Below are positions 42,465 to 51,466 of a DNA stretch of 64,000 nt, in pieces. Within the stretch, counting starts at the first letter, position 1; each line of letters starts with the position of its first letter. Position numbers and translations under genes: made by a program. Source of the DNA: Chloroflexota bacterium (GTDB lineage Bacteria > Chloroflexota > Anaerolineae > Anaerolineales > Villigracilaceae); assembly GCA_016223135.1 (NCBI GenBank), contig JACRPQ010000004.1, positions 372,001-436,000 of the forward strand. Reading direction: 5' to 3'. The notes beneath the pieces are model-generated. The model was not told the DNA's origin, ran no database searches, and saw only the letters and a list, made by a program, of their open reading frames with translations.

Positions 42465-44859
42465 CGGCGACGCGGTTGCGCCCTTTGTGCTTGGCAATAT
42501 ACATCGCCTGGTCGGCGCGGGCAAGCAGGCTTTCGACGTCGGGGGTATTTTGATTTTGTTCGGCAATGCCAATGCTGATGGTGATGCTCAGGTTGTTACC
42601 GTCAACGGGGATGGTCATTTTTTCCACCACCTGTCTCAGCCGCTCTGCCACTTGGCAGGCGGTTTCGGCGTTGATTTCCACGAGCAAGCCGGCGAATTCC
42701 TCGCCGCCGTATCTGCTGAGCGGGTCGGCTTCGCGGATTTCCTTGCGGCACAGGTTGGCAAGGGCGCGCAGGACTTCGTCGCCGGCGGCGTGACCGTAGG
42801 TGTCATTGACTTTTTTGAAGTGGTCCACGTCGAAGATCATGGCGGAGAGGAAACGTTTATAGCGGCGGGCGCGCTCGAATTCCCGTTTGGCAATTTCCAT
42901 GAAGTGACGGCGGTTATATAACCCCGTCAAGCCGTCTGTGACTGCCAGGCGCCGGGTTTCTTCGAACAGGCGGGCGTTTTCGATGGCGACTGCCACCTGG
43001 TCGGCGAAGGCGCTGACGAGTTCGAGGTTGGCGTTGGTGAAGTGGAAAGGTTCGACGCTGTCAATTGCCAGTAAGCCGATGAGTTGGTCGCGCACCAGCA
43101 AAGGCACGCCCAGCCAGGAGCGGATGTGGTCGTGGGGCGGCTGGTTGAAGGCGGGGAAATGTTTGTGCGCCTCGTGCAGGATGTAGGGCTGGCGGGTTTG
43201 GATGACGACGGTGTTGGGGTTATCGCCGGGGACGGGGAAACGAATGCCAACGACCGGAGCCCTGAATCCTTCGCCGCCGATGATTTCCAACTCGCCGTTG
43301 CGCAGCAGTTGAACGGAGGCGCTGTCGTAGGGGAGCACATGGGCAAGCTGTTGCAGGATGCGGCTGGTTGCCTCGCGGATATCGAGGGTTTCTACCACCG
43401 CCGCACCTGCTTTGCGCAGGGTCTCGGCTTCCTCGGCGCGGCGGCGGGCTTGTTCCATTGCCTGCAGTTTAGCAACTGCCAGCGCCGCCAGGTTGGTTGC
43501 CTGTTCGCTGATGATGATTTCATCTGTTGAAAAACGGTGGGGCTGGGCAAAACCGAGAAGCACCGCTCCCAATTTTTTTTCGTTGGCAATCATGGGGACT
43601 GCCAGCATGGAGACGATGGGGAATTGTTCGGCAATGTGGCGGCTGATGAACGGTGAGTTTCTTATATCGTCAATGACCAGGGTATGTCCAACCTCCAACA
43701 CCGAGGCGCTGAGGGTTTTTTCGTCTGGCTGGAAGTGCAGGCACAGGCTGCGGTACGTATCGCGCATGGGACCATAGGCTGCCAGCGGAATTACCTGCTT
43801 TTTCTTCTCGTCCCACAGGGCGAGAAAACAATCGTCTGCGTTAATGAGGAAGCCGAGGTGATCCACGAGGAACTGCGCCATATCTTGAATGTCTTCCTTG
43901 CGCAGGGCGGCGCTCAAGATTTCCTGAAGCAGGTTCAGGTTTTGTTGGCGTTTGAGCAGGTTGGTTTGGATGGCTTGGCGATTGAGCGCCGCGCTGAAGA
44001 TGTCGGCGGCGGTGTGCAGGGCGTCCAGTTCGGATGCGCTCCATATTCGTTCATCCCGGCATTCGTCGAAACCGATGAAGCCCCACAGCGTGCTGTCAAT
44101 GAAGATGGGCATGATGGCAAGCGAGAGAATATCCTGTTCGGTAAGCAGGTCTTTTTCTGATGGGGGGAAGTCCTTTACCCGCCCGGCGATGTATTTGCCC
44201 TGTAGCAGCGTCTCTTCCCAACGCGTGAAGCCCGCCTCGCGCCATGCCAGGTTTTGGAGGGCGGGATTTTGGATTTGCGGCGAAATGCCCTCGTCCACCC
44301 ACTCGTAGCGCTGGCTGATGAGCGAAACGCCTTCTTCTGAAACATGACGTTCAAAGATGTACACGCGGCTGGCGCCGGCAGCTTTGCCCAATCCTTCCAG
44401 CGCTGTCATTACGTTCTGTTCCCAGAGGGAGGTTTTGAGGAATAATTCGGATGCGGCGCTGACGGCGCGCAGGATGGTGTCGCGGCGCAGGAGGGCGCTT
44501 TCGGCGGCTGTTTTTTCGCGCAGGAGGGTTGACATGCGCCCGACGATGAAGGCAAGGATGAGCAGAATAAGGTTGCCAATAAGGTATCCCTCTCCCTCAA
44601 AAAACACCCGTATCGAACGGTCGAATACCCGCAGGGCGGCGATATTGGCGAGGATGGACATGATGGTGGTGATGATGCCGCCCCAAATGCCGAAGTACCA
44701 ACTACCGGCAATGATGGGGATCACTGCCAGCGCGGTGATCACCATGCCGACATCATTATGAAACCAAGTGAAGACCCCCACATACACGGTGAAGAGCAGC
44801 GCTACGATGATGTAGCGGCTGGTCCGCTTGGCAGGGGCAAGAATCTTTTGTGGCAACAT
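42454..44859 (-). CDS. membrane-anchored GAF-domain diguanylate cyclase
   Basis: Protein of 801 aa. About four membrane spans occupy residues 15-105 (YIIVALLFTVYVGVFTWF, MVITALAVIPIIAGSWYFGIWG, GYLIGNLILLILAFIVG). GAF-type sensor domains follow (about 140-300, 320-480 and 490-640), then a GGDEF domain with active-site motif RYGGEEF. An allosteric RxxD (READ) stands five residues before GGEEF, so product inhibition by cyclic di-GMP is likely. A TAAAAT box lies 7 bases before the ATG with no ribosome site, so it may be leaderless. No EAL domain is present. The sensed signal is unknown. Confidence 0.92.
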   Translation of the reverse strand: MLPQKILAPAKRTSRYIIVALLFTVYVGVFTWFHNDVGMVITALAVIPIIAGSWYFGIWGGIITTIMSILANIAALRVFDRSIRVFFEGEGYLIGNLILLILAFIVGRMSTLLREKTAAESALLRRDTILRAVSAASELFLKTSLWEQNVMTALEGLGKAAGASRVYIFERHVSEEGVSLISQRYEWVDEGISPQIQNPALQNLAWREAGFTRWEETLLQGKYIAGRVKDFPPSEKDLLTEQDILSLAIMPIFIDSTLWGFIGFDECRDERIWSASELDALHTAADIFSAALNRQAIQTNLLKRQQNLNLLQEILSAALRKEDIQDMAQFLVDHLGFLINADDCFLALWDEKKKQVIPLAAYGPMRDTYRSLCLHFQPDEKTLSASVLEVGHTLVIDDIRNSPFISRHIAEQFPIVSMLAVPMIANEKKLGAVLLGFAQPHRFSTDEIIISEQATNLAALAVAKLQAMEQARRRAEEAETLRKAGAAVVETLDIREATSRILQQLAHVLPYDSASVQLLRNGELEIIGGEGFRAPVVGIRFPVPGDNPNTVVIQTRQPYILHEAHKHFPAFNQPPHDHIRSWLGVPLLVRDQLIGLLAIDSVEPFHFTNANLELVSAFADQVAVAIENARLFEETRRLAVTDGLTGLYNRRHFMEIAKREFERARRYKRFLSAMIFDVDHFKKVNDTYGHAAGDEVLRALANLCRKEIREADPLSRYGGEEFAGLLVEINAETACQVAERLRQVVEKMTIPVDGNNLSITISIGIAEQNQNTPDVESLLARADQAMYIAKHKGRNRVAVSF

Positions 44860-44952
44860 TAAGTTTATTTTATGGATTTGTCAGAACACAAATATTACAA
44901 GTTGGGGGCAATTTGCTTTCCTTTCGGTTTCGAAAGTTTTGATACGGAAGGC

Positions 44953-45966
44953 TCAAGCAGTCTTAACGTGGTTGGGATTCATGATGTACATCCACCAGTT
45001 ATGGTGGATGCCGTTTAGGCGTCCCTTCGTTTTTGGGAGGTGACTCAGCCACCAGAGATGATGTTTGCGGATGTCGCCGCCACCCCATTCGGTGGTAGTG
45101 ACCTGGCGGATGAACTCGCCGCCTTTGAAATCGGGGAAGTTGTACAGCCAGTCATCGCATTCGCTCAGCACAGGGCGGGGGTTGTTCCAGTCATAGTCGC
45201 GCAGGCTGTTCGGCGCAAAGTGGACGCTGCCGCAGGCGGCTTGACCGGGATGGGTAAGTTCGCGGCGGATGAAGCGCTTCCACAGGTTTTGCTCTTCGGG
45301 CATTCCTTCAAAGACTTTTTCCATGATGGATTCGGCGCGGTGTCCCATGTTTTCGAGCATTTCGCCAACGCCGCGCTCGCAGGAAAATCCCATGACGACA
45401 AAGCGCCGCCTGGCGGCTTCGGTGTGTTTGAGGGGCGGGGCGTTGCACCAGAAGGCGCCGGGTCCGCCCATGATGGATTCGTAGAAGCCGGCGTGAGGGA
45501 AATTGAAGATCCAGACTTCGTCAATCTCGCCGTTGGCGACTCGTTCCAGAACGCGAAATTCCTTGAGGATGGCGTGATAATCCGCTTCCTGCGGGATGTG
45601 AGGACGCGCCGCGCCGCGCACGACGTTGAGGTAGGTCTGGGCATCGTATTTGTAGCCGTCCACTTTTGGGGGGAAGTCGTCCACCTCCAGCCGTTCGATA
45701 ATTTTGTAGCGGGCGAGTTCTCCGCTGGCAAGCAGAATATCGGACATGAAGCCCACTGCCAAGTCTTCCACGCGGTTCCAGCGCATGAGTTCGGAGAGTT
45801 TCTTGCCGCTTGCCTTATCCACCACAGGGTCGTAGGCAATGACGAGGGTGTTGAGAGTCGTTGTCAGCGGCGGGATGGCTGGGTCGTCGGGGTCAACTGC
45901 CGGCGGGGGAGGAGGCGGGGGAGTCCGTTTTTTGAAGAGACGGCTGAGGCAGGAGAGGAGGTCCAT
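44953..45966 (-). CDS. uncharacterised protein, 337 aa
   Basis: The frame starts MDLLSCLSRLFKKRTPPPPP at ATG 45966; earlier in-frame codons come from the adjoining heptad repeat. A proline linker (16-32) leads to a single globular domain with VWIFNFPHAGFYESIMGGPGAFWCN, FVVMGFSCERGVGEMLENMGHR, CGSVHFAPNSLRDYDWNN and HHLWWLSHLPKTKG, followed by a C-terminal HHNWWMYIMNP. The E-R-G-V-G-E-M-L-E-N block and paired histidines look catalytic or metal binding, but I do not recognise a named family. The N-terminus could be a weak membrane anchor or a signal peptide with Cys. Confidence 0.7.
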   Translation of the reverse strand: MDLLSCLSRLFKKRTPPPPPPPAVDPDDPAIPPLTTTLNTLVIAYDPVVDKASGKKLSELMRWNRVEDLAVGFMSDILLASGELARYKIIERLEVDDFPPKVDGYKYDAQTYLNVVRGAARPHIPQEADYHAILKEFRVLERVANGEIDEVWIFNFPHAGFYESIMGGPGAFWCNAPPLKHTEAARRRFVVMGFSCERGVGEMLENMGHRAESIMEKVFEGMPEEQNLWKRFIRRELTHPGQAACGSVHFAPNSLRDYDWNNPRPVLSECDDWLYNFPDFKGGEFIRQVTTTEWGGGDIRKHHLWWLSHLPKTKGRLNGIHHNWWMYIMNPNHVKTA

Positions 45967-45971
45967 GGGTT

Positions 45972-46050
45972 GAAAGTCTAAAGGCAAAGGTCTAAGGTCT
46001 AAGGTCGAAGGTCGAAGGTCAAAGGTCTAAAGTCGAAGGTCTAAAGTTGA
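45972..46050 (-). repeat. 7-bp tandem repeat of the AAGGTCT family
   Basis: About ten units AAGGTCT, AAGGTCG, AAGGTCA and AAAGTCG fill the gap between the PP2C-like gene and the uncharacterised gene. Confidence 0.8.
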
Positions 46051-46054
46051 AGGG

Positions 46055-48475
46055 CTATGGAAGGTTGACAGCGAAGTAGACTTGGTTGCCGATGGCGAGG
46101 TAGAGGACGTAGTTGGGGCTGATGGTCATGGCGCTGACGGGTCCTGCCTGGAAGGGGCTGGCGCTGCCGGCGTAGCCGGTGACCTGGTTTTGCAGTTCGA
46201 GCGAGCGCGGGGTGAGGCGGAAGACACTGCGGTTTTCAGCGTCGAGCAGCAGGACGACCGGGTTGGGCGGGTTGGTGAGCGCCATTTGGGTGAAGTGCGC
46301 CTGTGCGAAGATGTCCATGTCGCGGTGGGCAGGGAAGTTGTCAATGCGCGGGGCGGGGTCTATGCAGCGGGTAGGGACTTCGTTGAGGCGGCTGTAGGCG
46401 CAAGTGGAGAGATGCCCGTCGGCGTGGAGCAGGTAGAGATCGTCGCCGCTGACGGCGAGGTCTATGGCGGTGGAGATGTCGGGGATTTGGCTGCCGAAGA
46501 AGAAATAGGGCGGTTCGGTGAAAGAGCTGTTTTTGCCGCGATAGACCCATACGGAGCGGGTCTCGGAGTCGAGGATGTAGAGGTTGTCGTTATCCAGCGC
46601 AAAGGCGGTGATGCGCCCCCAGTTGAGGTTGGGCAGGGCGGGCAGTTTGGAGGCGCGGGGGACTTGCCCGGGCGTGCAGTAGAGCAGCGTGCCGTTGGCG
46701 TCAATGCCCAGGACGCTGGCGCCAAATACGTTGACTTTGGGCAGGGCGAGGATGTCCACCAGCGTGCCGACTTGCACACCGCTGTGTGTGCCGGGCTGGC
46801 AGGTGAAGGCGGCGTCGTATTCCAGGCTGCGCCCGTTAAAAGCAGCGTGCAGGATGGCGCCGCTTTCGGCGTTGAGCATGTACAGGTCGCTTTCGCTTGC
46901 CGCCATGCGGCTGATTTGCACCGCGCCGCCCAGCCCGTTGGTGAAGGCAGGGATGAACTCGAGGCGGACGACGCCCATGAGCGCGTCGAGTTTCGCCTGC
47001 GTGTCGCTGCGCAGAATGCGGATTTCGTCGGTTTCGCGGTATTGTTCCGCCTGGGCGGCGCGTTCCAGCACACGCAGGTAGGCGTCGCGCTGGCGGACGG
47101 GGTCGGTTTCGCTGGATGCCTGGGCGTTCTCCACCAGCGCCCGCTGGTACAGTTCGTTGTAGGTTTCGTTGAGTCCGTAGTTGCTATAGACGAGCCACGC
47201 CACCACCGAAACCGCCAAGGGGATGAAAACCGCGATGAACACCATGAGATAGTTGGGGATGACCAGCGGCTGGGCAGAATCGGCGCCGGGCAGGAGTTTG
47301 GGGATGAAGTTCCGCAGAAAGTCGCCGATGCGTTCGTTCAGACGCCGCCCGGTCCTGATTCCTCCCACCACGGCTTTTGCCATCTGACGCGCCGCCTCGG
47401 CATGAGCGTCGGGTTTGGCGGGCGGGAAGAGGCGGAAGCGGGTTGGGGGGCTGGCTTGCGGCTCAAAGGGTTCTTCTGCTTGCGCAGGTTCGGTTTGGGG
47501 TTTTGGCGCAGAGGGTTTGATGCGCGGGATGGACGGCGGAAACTCGCGCCCAGCGGCTGGTGCAGGCGCGCTGAGGGGAGGTTCTTCTGTGCGGGGCGGG
47601 ATGGCATAGGCGGAAGGCTGGACGAAGTGTGCGCCCATCTCTGCCAGCGCATCGAGTTCTTCCTCTGTGATGGCAGGGTTGGAGGGGGCTGTTTCAGCGG
47701 CAGGAGGGGGAGCCGGCAATGTTTCGGATGGAGGCGGCTCCTGAATGGCAGGAGCAGGCTCAGGCTGGGAATGCGAGGCGCTCACCTCGGGGCGCAGAAT
47801 GGTGATGACGCCATGTCCGATTTGCGTCTGGATGAGCGCGGCGTGCACGTCGCTTTTGGTGAGCATTAACTTGCGGTAACTTGCCTCCAGCGAGATGGGC
47901 GGGCGGGCGTAAAGCAGGTCGGCTTCCCAGTCTTTGGGGAATTTGCCGCACAGCGCAATCAGGTCGCCGGACTTGAACTCGATTTGCGAAAAATAGGTCT
48001 GAGCGCTTTGGCTCGATCCCAGCCCTCTGCCCGAAAGCGCCGGCTCGTGAATGTGACGCTGACCGCCCTCGCTCACCCACACCACATGCACGGGACCGCT
48101 GAGGGAGAGCGTGCAAATATTCTCGCGCACCGCTGCCAGAATGAGCGAACCGAGCGCATACTGCCCGCGTCCGCTGGTCGAAAGGTTGCGTTCCAGAAGG
48201 GCGGCGTTGACGGCTTCAACCGTCCGCCGCATGGCAAAGGTCAGCGAGCCGTGTGTTTGATAAAAAAGGTCTGCCGCGCGGCGGGAGAGTTCATTCACCT
48301 CCGCTGCCGAAAAGTCGGCGTTGCCAGAGAGCATGAGATACAGCGCCAGGCTGTCCCGTTCGCGTCCGCGGGCGGTTTTGCGCGGCGGCGTCACAGCCCA
48401 CAGACCGGGCAAGTCGGGGTAGGCTTGTCCGTTTTGACGGTGAAGAGGGAGGAGGGTTAAATCAAAGGCTGACAC
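46055..48475 (-). CDS. PP2C-like domain, transmembrane anchor and extracytoplasmic beta-propeller protein
   Basis: Protein of 806 aa with a GTG start. Residues 1-230 resemble a PP2C phosphatase fold (ERDSLALYLMLSG, YALGSLILAAVRENICTLSLSGPVHVVWV, FKSGDLIALCGK) but lack the usual DGMGG metal motif, so it is probably a pseudo-phosphatase or a divergent enzyme. A Pro/Glu-rich linker (240-380) follows, then one membrane span (YLMVFIAVFIPLAVSVVAWLVY, about 425-447), a helical stalk and a roughly 320-residue repeat region with propeller-like blades (ITAFALDNDNLYILDSETRSVWVY). The layout suggests signalling across the membrane. No kinase is adjacent. Confidence 0.7.
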   Translation of the reverse strand: MSAFDLTLLPLHRQNGQAYPDLPGLWAVTPPRKTARGRERDSLALYLMLSGNADFSAAEVNELSRRAADLFYQTHGSLTFAMRRTVEAVNAALLERNLSTSGRGQYALGSLILAAVRENICTLSLSGPVHVVWVSEGGQRHIHEPALSGRGLGSSQSAQTYFSQIEFKSGDLIALCGKFPKDWEADLLYARPPISLEASYRKLMLTKSDVHAALIQTQIGHGVITILRPEVSASHSQPEPAPAIQEPPPSETLPAPPPAAETAPSNPAITEEELDALAEMGAHFVQPSAYAIPPRTEEPPLSAPAPAAGREFPPSIPRIKPSAPKPQTEPAQAEEPFEPQASPPTRFRLFPPAKPDAHAEAARQMAKAVVGGIRTGRRLNERIGDFLRNFIPKLLPGADSAQPLVIPNYLMVFIAVFIPLAVSVVAWLVYSNYGLNETYNELYQRALVENAQASSETDPVRQRDAYLRVLERAAQAEQYRETDEIRILRSDTQAKLDALMGVVRLEFIPAFTNGLGGAVQISRMAASESDLYMLNAESGAILHAAFNGRSLEYDAAFTCQPGTHSGVQVGTLVDILALPKVNVFGASVLGIDANGTLLYCTPGQVPRASKLPALPNLNWGRITAFALDNDNLYILDSETRSVWVYRGKNSSFTEPPYFFFGSQIPDISTAIDLAVSGDDLYLLHADGHLSTCAYSRLNEVPTRCIDPAPRIDNFPAHRDMDIFAQAHFTQMALTNPPNPVVLLLDAENRSVFRLTPRSLELQNQVTGYAGSASPFQAGPVSAMTISPNYVLYLAIGNQVYFAVNLP

Positions 48476-48504
48476 GGCGTAAGAACATTGAAAAACTTGC
48501 CATC

Positions 48505-48512
48505 ATTATACT
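48505..48512. promoter_or_regulatory. overlapping divergent -10 boxes
   Basis: ATTATACT reads TATACT on the plus strand (48507-48512) and TATAAT on the minus strand (48510-48505). It could start both the acyltransferase gene and the PP2C-like gene, so that only one polymerase can bind at a time. Confidence 0.5.
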
Positions 48513-48586
48513 GGTAAAATTCAAGCGCAACGCAGGGGCATGGCGGCTTTCTCGCTGTGCCCCTTCATTCTGCCAAAGATACAGAC

Positions 48587-49594
48587 ATGGAAATCAAACG
48601 ACACAACCACTTTTCTGAAATTGACTTCGCCGCATGGAACGCGCTGGTCGAAGAAAGCATTGCCAATACGCCCTTCTCGCGTTACGAATACCTCAGCGAG
48701 TGGTGGAAAACGCTCGGCGGCGGCGAATGGAAGGACGCGCGCCTGGCGCTCCTCTCTGCCTGGGAAAACGACCAACTTCTTGGCATTGCCCCGCTCTTCC
48801 TCCATGAATACGATGGTCAACAAGCGTTGCTGCTTCTCGGCAGCATCGAAATTTCCGACTATCTGGACTTGATTGTCCGCGAGGCAGACCTGCCGCGCTT
48901 CCTCTCCGCCTTGCTGGATTACCTCGCCTCTTCCCTACCTGAAGCCTGGTCTGCCCTCGATTGGTATAACCTCCCCGACGCCTCTCCCACTCTCCCCGCA
49001 CTGCGGGCGGAAGCCGAACGGCGCGGCTGGAACTATCACGAGGAAATTTACCGTCCCACCCCGCGCATTCCCTTGAACTGCTCCTTCGACGAGTACCTCG
49101 CCCGCATAGAAAAAAAACAGCGTCACGAAATCCGCCGCAAGATGCGCCGCGCCGCCGAAAGCGGACGGGTGCGCTTTTATGTGGTGGACAAGAACGCCGA
49201 CATCGAACCCGAACTGGAAGCGTTCTTCCATCTGATGGTGCAGGAACCTAACAAGGCGCTCTTCCTGCGCGATGTGATGCGCGACCAGATGTCGCGTTCC
49301 ATCCGCGCCGCGCATGAGTACGGTTATCTCTGGCTTGGCTTTCTGGAGGTGGATGGAGTCAAAGCCGCCGCCTCGCTCAATTTCGACTACAACAACAAAC
49401 TCTGGGGCTACAACTCCGGCGTCAGCCGCGACTTCATGGAACTTTCGCCCGGCTGGGTTTTGCTTGCCCACACCATTGAATGGTGCTGTGAAAACGGGCG
49501 TTACGAGTTCGACTTCATGCGCGGCGATGAGGAGTACAAATATCGCTTTGGCGGGGTGAATCGGTTTGTCATGAGGGCGAAGGTGACGCGTTGA
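48587..49594 (+). CDS. FemAB/CelD-type GNAT acyltransferase
   Basis: Protein of 335 aa beginning MEIKRHNHFSEIDFAAWNAL. It has two GNAT-like halves: N-terminal ARLALLSAWENDQLLGIAPLFLHEY, and C-terminal KKQRHEIRRKMRRAAESGRVRFYVV, LGFLEVDGVKAAASLNFDYNNKLWGYNSGVSRDF and EFDFMRGDEEYKYRFGG. This is the pattern of BioF2/CelD-like proteins found in polysaccharide or cell-envelope loci. Substrate is unknown and no such locus is next to it. Confidence 0.82.
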   Translation: MEIKRHNHFSEIDFAAWNALVEESIANTPFSRYEYLSEWWKTLGGGEWKDARLALLSAWENDQLLGIAPLFLHEYDGQQALLLLGSIEISDYLDLIVREADLPRFLSALLDYLASSLPEAWSALDWYNLPDASPTLPALRAEAERRGWNYHEEIYRPTPRIPLNCSFDEYLARIEKKQRHEIRRKMRRAAESGRVRFYVVDKNADIEPELEAFFHLMVQEPNKALFLRDVMRDQMSRSIRAAHEYGYLWLGFLEVDGVKAAASLNFDYNNKLWGYNSGVSRDFMELSPGWVLLAHTIEWCCENGRYEFDFMRGDEEYKYRFGGVNRFVMRAKVTR

Positions 49595-49675
49595 TCAGGT
49601 ATTGCTGCGCTGCCTGCTTTTTTTCTTAATGGCGTTCTTACGGATTTGGAGTATTATTTCGTCATCGGAGGCGCC

Positions 49676-50554
49676 ATGCAAAGAGACTATACCAATGAAA
49701 TTCTGGAGTTGATCCGCCGCACGTCATCCAGCCTGCCGAAGGATGTGGAGGAACGTTTGCGGGCATCCATTGAAAAAGAGGAGCCGGGTTCGGCGGCGCG
49801 CGGCGCGCTGGAAACGATCCTCAAAAACGTCGAACTGGCGCGCGCCAATTCGACACCGATTTGCCAGGACACCGGCACACCCATCTTCTACGTTCATTAT
49901 CCTGAGGGGATGAGCACGCGCAAATTGCGGGAACAGATTCGAGCCGCAATGGCAGAGGCAACCAAACGATCCTACATGCGTCCGAACGCTGTGGACGCCA
50001 TCTACGACAAAAACACCGGCAACAACCTCGGCGGCGACGACTTCCCGTACATCCATTTCGAAGAGGTGGACGCCGACCAGCCGCTGGTCATCGAATTGAT
50101 GCTCAAGGGCGGCGGGTGTGAGAATGTGGGACGCCAGTATTCCCTGCCCGATAACAGTCTGGGCGCCGGGCGCGACCTGGCGGGAGTCCGCAAGGTGGTG
50201 CTGGATGCGGTGCAAAAGGCTCAAGGTCAGGGCTGTGCGCCGGGCATTTTGGGAGTGTCCATCGGCGGCGATCGAGGGTCGTCGTATATCAAATCGAAAG
50301 AGGTGTTGTTCAGCGAGATTGGCGCGCGCAACCCCGACCCGAAGATTGCGGAACTGGAGGAGCGCCTGACAAAGGAAGCCAACGAGTTGGGCATCGGTCC
50401 GATGGGCTTCGGCGGCAAGACGACCGTGCTGGATACGAAGATTACCGGCATGCACCGTCTGCCTGCCTCGTATTTTGTGTCGGTTTCTTACATGTGCTGG
50501 GCATACCGCCGCCGCAAGATGACGGTGAAGGGCGAGGAAGTGAAATACGATTGA
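49676..50554 (+). CDS. class I fumarate hydratase, alpha subunit
   Basis: Protein of 292 aa beginning MQRDYTNEILELIRRTSSSL after a GGAGG site. Iron-sulfur cysteines fall in TPICQDTGTPIFYVHYP, MLKGGGCENVGRQYSLPD and GQGCAPGILGVSIGGDRGSSY. It corresponds to the N-terminal half of FumA and to the TtdA subunit, and pairs with the beta subunit encoded 92 bp downstream to hydrate fumarate to malate. L-tartrate dehydratase is the alternative; with aconitase in the window and no tartrate genes, fumarase is more likely. Confidence 0.92.
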   Translation: MQRDYTNEILELIRRTSSSLPKDVEERLRASIEKEEPGSAARGALETILKNVELARANSTPICQDTGTPIFYVHYPEGMSTRKLREQIRAAMAEATKRSYMRPNAVDAIYDKNTGNNLGGDDFPYIHFEEVDADQPLVIELMLKGGGCENVGRQYSLPDNSLGAGRDLAGVRKVVLDAVQKAQGQGCAPGILGVSIGGDRGSSYIKSKEVLFSEIGARNPDPKIAELEERLTKEANELGIGPMGFGGKTTVLDTKITGMHRLPASYFVSVSYMCWAYRRRKMTVKGEEVKYD

Positions 50555-50560
50555 TTCGTT

Positions 50561-50633
50561 TACCACGAAGTACACCAAGAGCACGAAGGAATCAATTTGA
50601 GCTTTGTGTTCTTCGTGTCCTTGGTGGTTGAAA
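50561..50633. repeat. palindromic repeat between the fumarase subunit genes
   Basis: Near-complementary arms ACACCAAGAGCACGAAGGA (50572-50590) and TTCTTCGTGTCCTTGGTGGT (50609-50628). Related sequence lies upstream of secA near 35167. Confidence 0.7.
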
Positions 50634-50646
50634 AAAGGAAATATCC

Positions 50647-51276
50647 ATGCGCGAAATCCCCATTCCCATCAGCGATGAAGTCATCCGCAGTCTGCACGCC
50701 GGTGACCCGGTGCTGTTGAGCGGAGTCATGATGACGGGACGCGACGCCGTCCACAAATGGATGCACGACACCTTCATCAAGAAGACCCGTCAGCCGCAGG
50801 GAAATGACCTGCGAGTGTACGAAGAAATCAAAAAGATTCTCGATCACGGTGTTTTGTATCACTGCGGACCCGTCGTCTCCGGGCTGGATACGAAAGAATA
50901 CAAATTCGTTGCCGCTGGTCCCACCACTTCCATTCGCGAGGAGCCGTATCAGGCGGACGTGATGCGCCATTTCAATATCAAGGGCGTGATCGGCAAGGGC
51001 GGCATGGGCGCAAAGACCCTGCAAGGCTGTGTGGATACGCCCGGCGTCTATTTCCATGCCATCGGCGGCGCGGCGGCTTTCCTCGCTCAGACCGTACAGA
51101 AGGTGCTGGGGGTTTACAAACTGGAAGAGTTCGGCGTCCCCGAAGCGATGTGGGTGATCGAGGTGAAAAATTTCCCCGTTGTGGTCACCATGGATGCGCA
51201 CGGCGTGAGCCAGCACTCCACGCTGGACGAGCGTTCACGGAAGGTGTTGGACGAGTTGTTGGCACAGCCGTATTAG
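50647..51276 (+). CDS. class I fumarate hydratase, beta subunit
   Basis: Protein of 209 aa. GDPVLLSGVMMTGRDAVHKWM, LYHCGPVV, AAGPTTSIREEPYQADVM, KGGMGAKTLQGC and YFHAIGGAAAFLAQTV are the substrate and catalytic blocks of the C-terminal half of class I fumarases. An AAAAGGAAA ribosome site precedes the ATG. It forms a heterodimer with the alpha subunit. The 92-bp spacer from the alpha gene is unusually long for such a pair because of the repeat between them. Confidence 0.92.
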   Translation: MREIPIPISDEVIRSLHAGDPVLLSGVMMTGRDAVHKWMHDTFIKKTRQPQGNDLRVYEEIKKILDHGVLYHCGPVVSGLDTKEYKFVAAGPTTSIREEPYQADVMRHFNIKGVIGKGGMGAKTLQGCVDTPGVYFHAIGGAAAFLAQTVQKVLGVYKLEEFGVPEAMWVIEVKNFPVVVTMDAHGVSQHSTLDERSRKVLDELLAQPY

Positions 51277-51394
51277 CGACTGTAAATACTGTCGAAAACC
51301 CGTATGGCAGCGCTACAGCGCATATTGTCCACGACATCTTTGTAGCTCACGGCATTCTCCAGCCGTAAGAAGTTAATCGAATTTTACAGAAACT

Positions 51395-51423
51395 GGGTAC
51401 ACCTCAATTTATAAGGTGTACCC
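51395..51423 (+). terminator. hairpin between fumarase and the lipoprotein gene
   Basis: 10-bp arms GGGTACACCT and AGGTGTACCC around a 9-base AT-rich loop. The T-run is weak, so it is a possible terminator for either convergent gene. Confidence 0.6.
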
Positions 51424-51466
51424 GCTATTTGTTTTACCAGTATGTATAGGACGACAGTCCTTTTTG

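Noticed and set aside
46082-47869. 595-codon open frame on the plus strand
   Set aside because: Antisense to the PP2C-like membrane protein; composition is that of a shadow frame.
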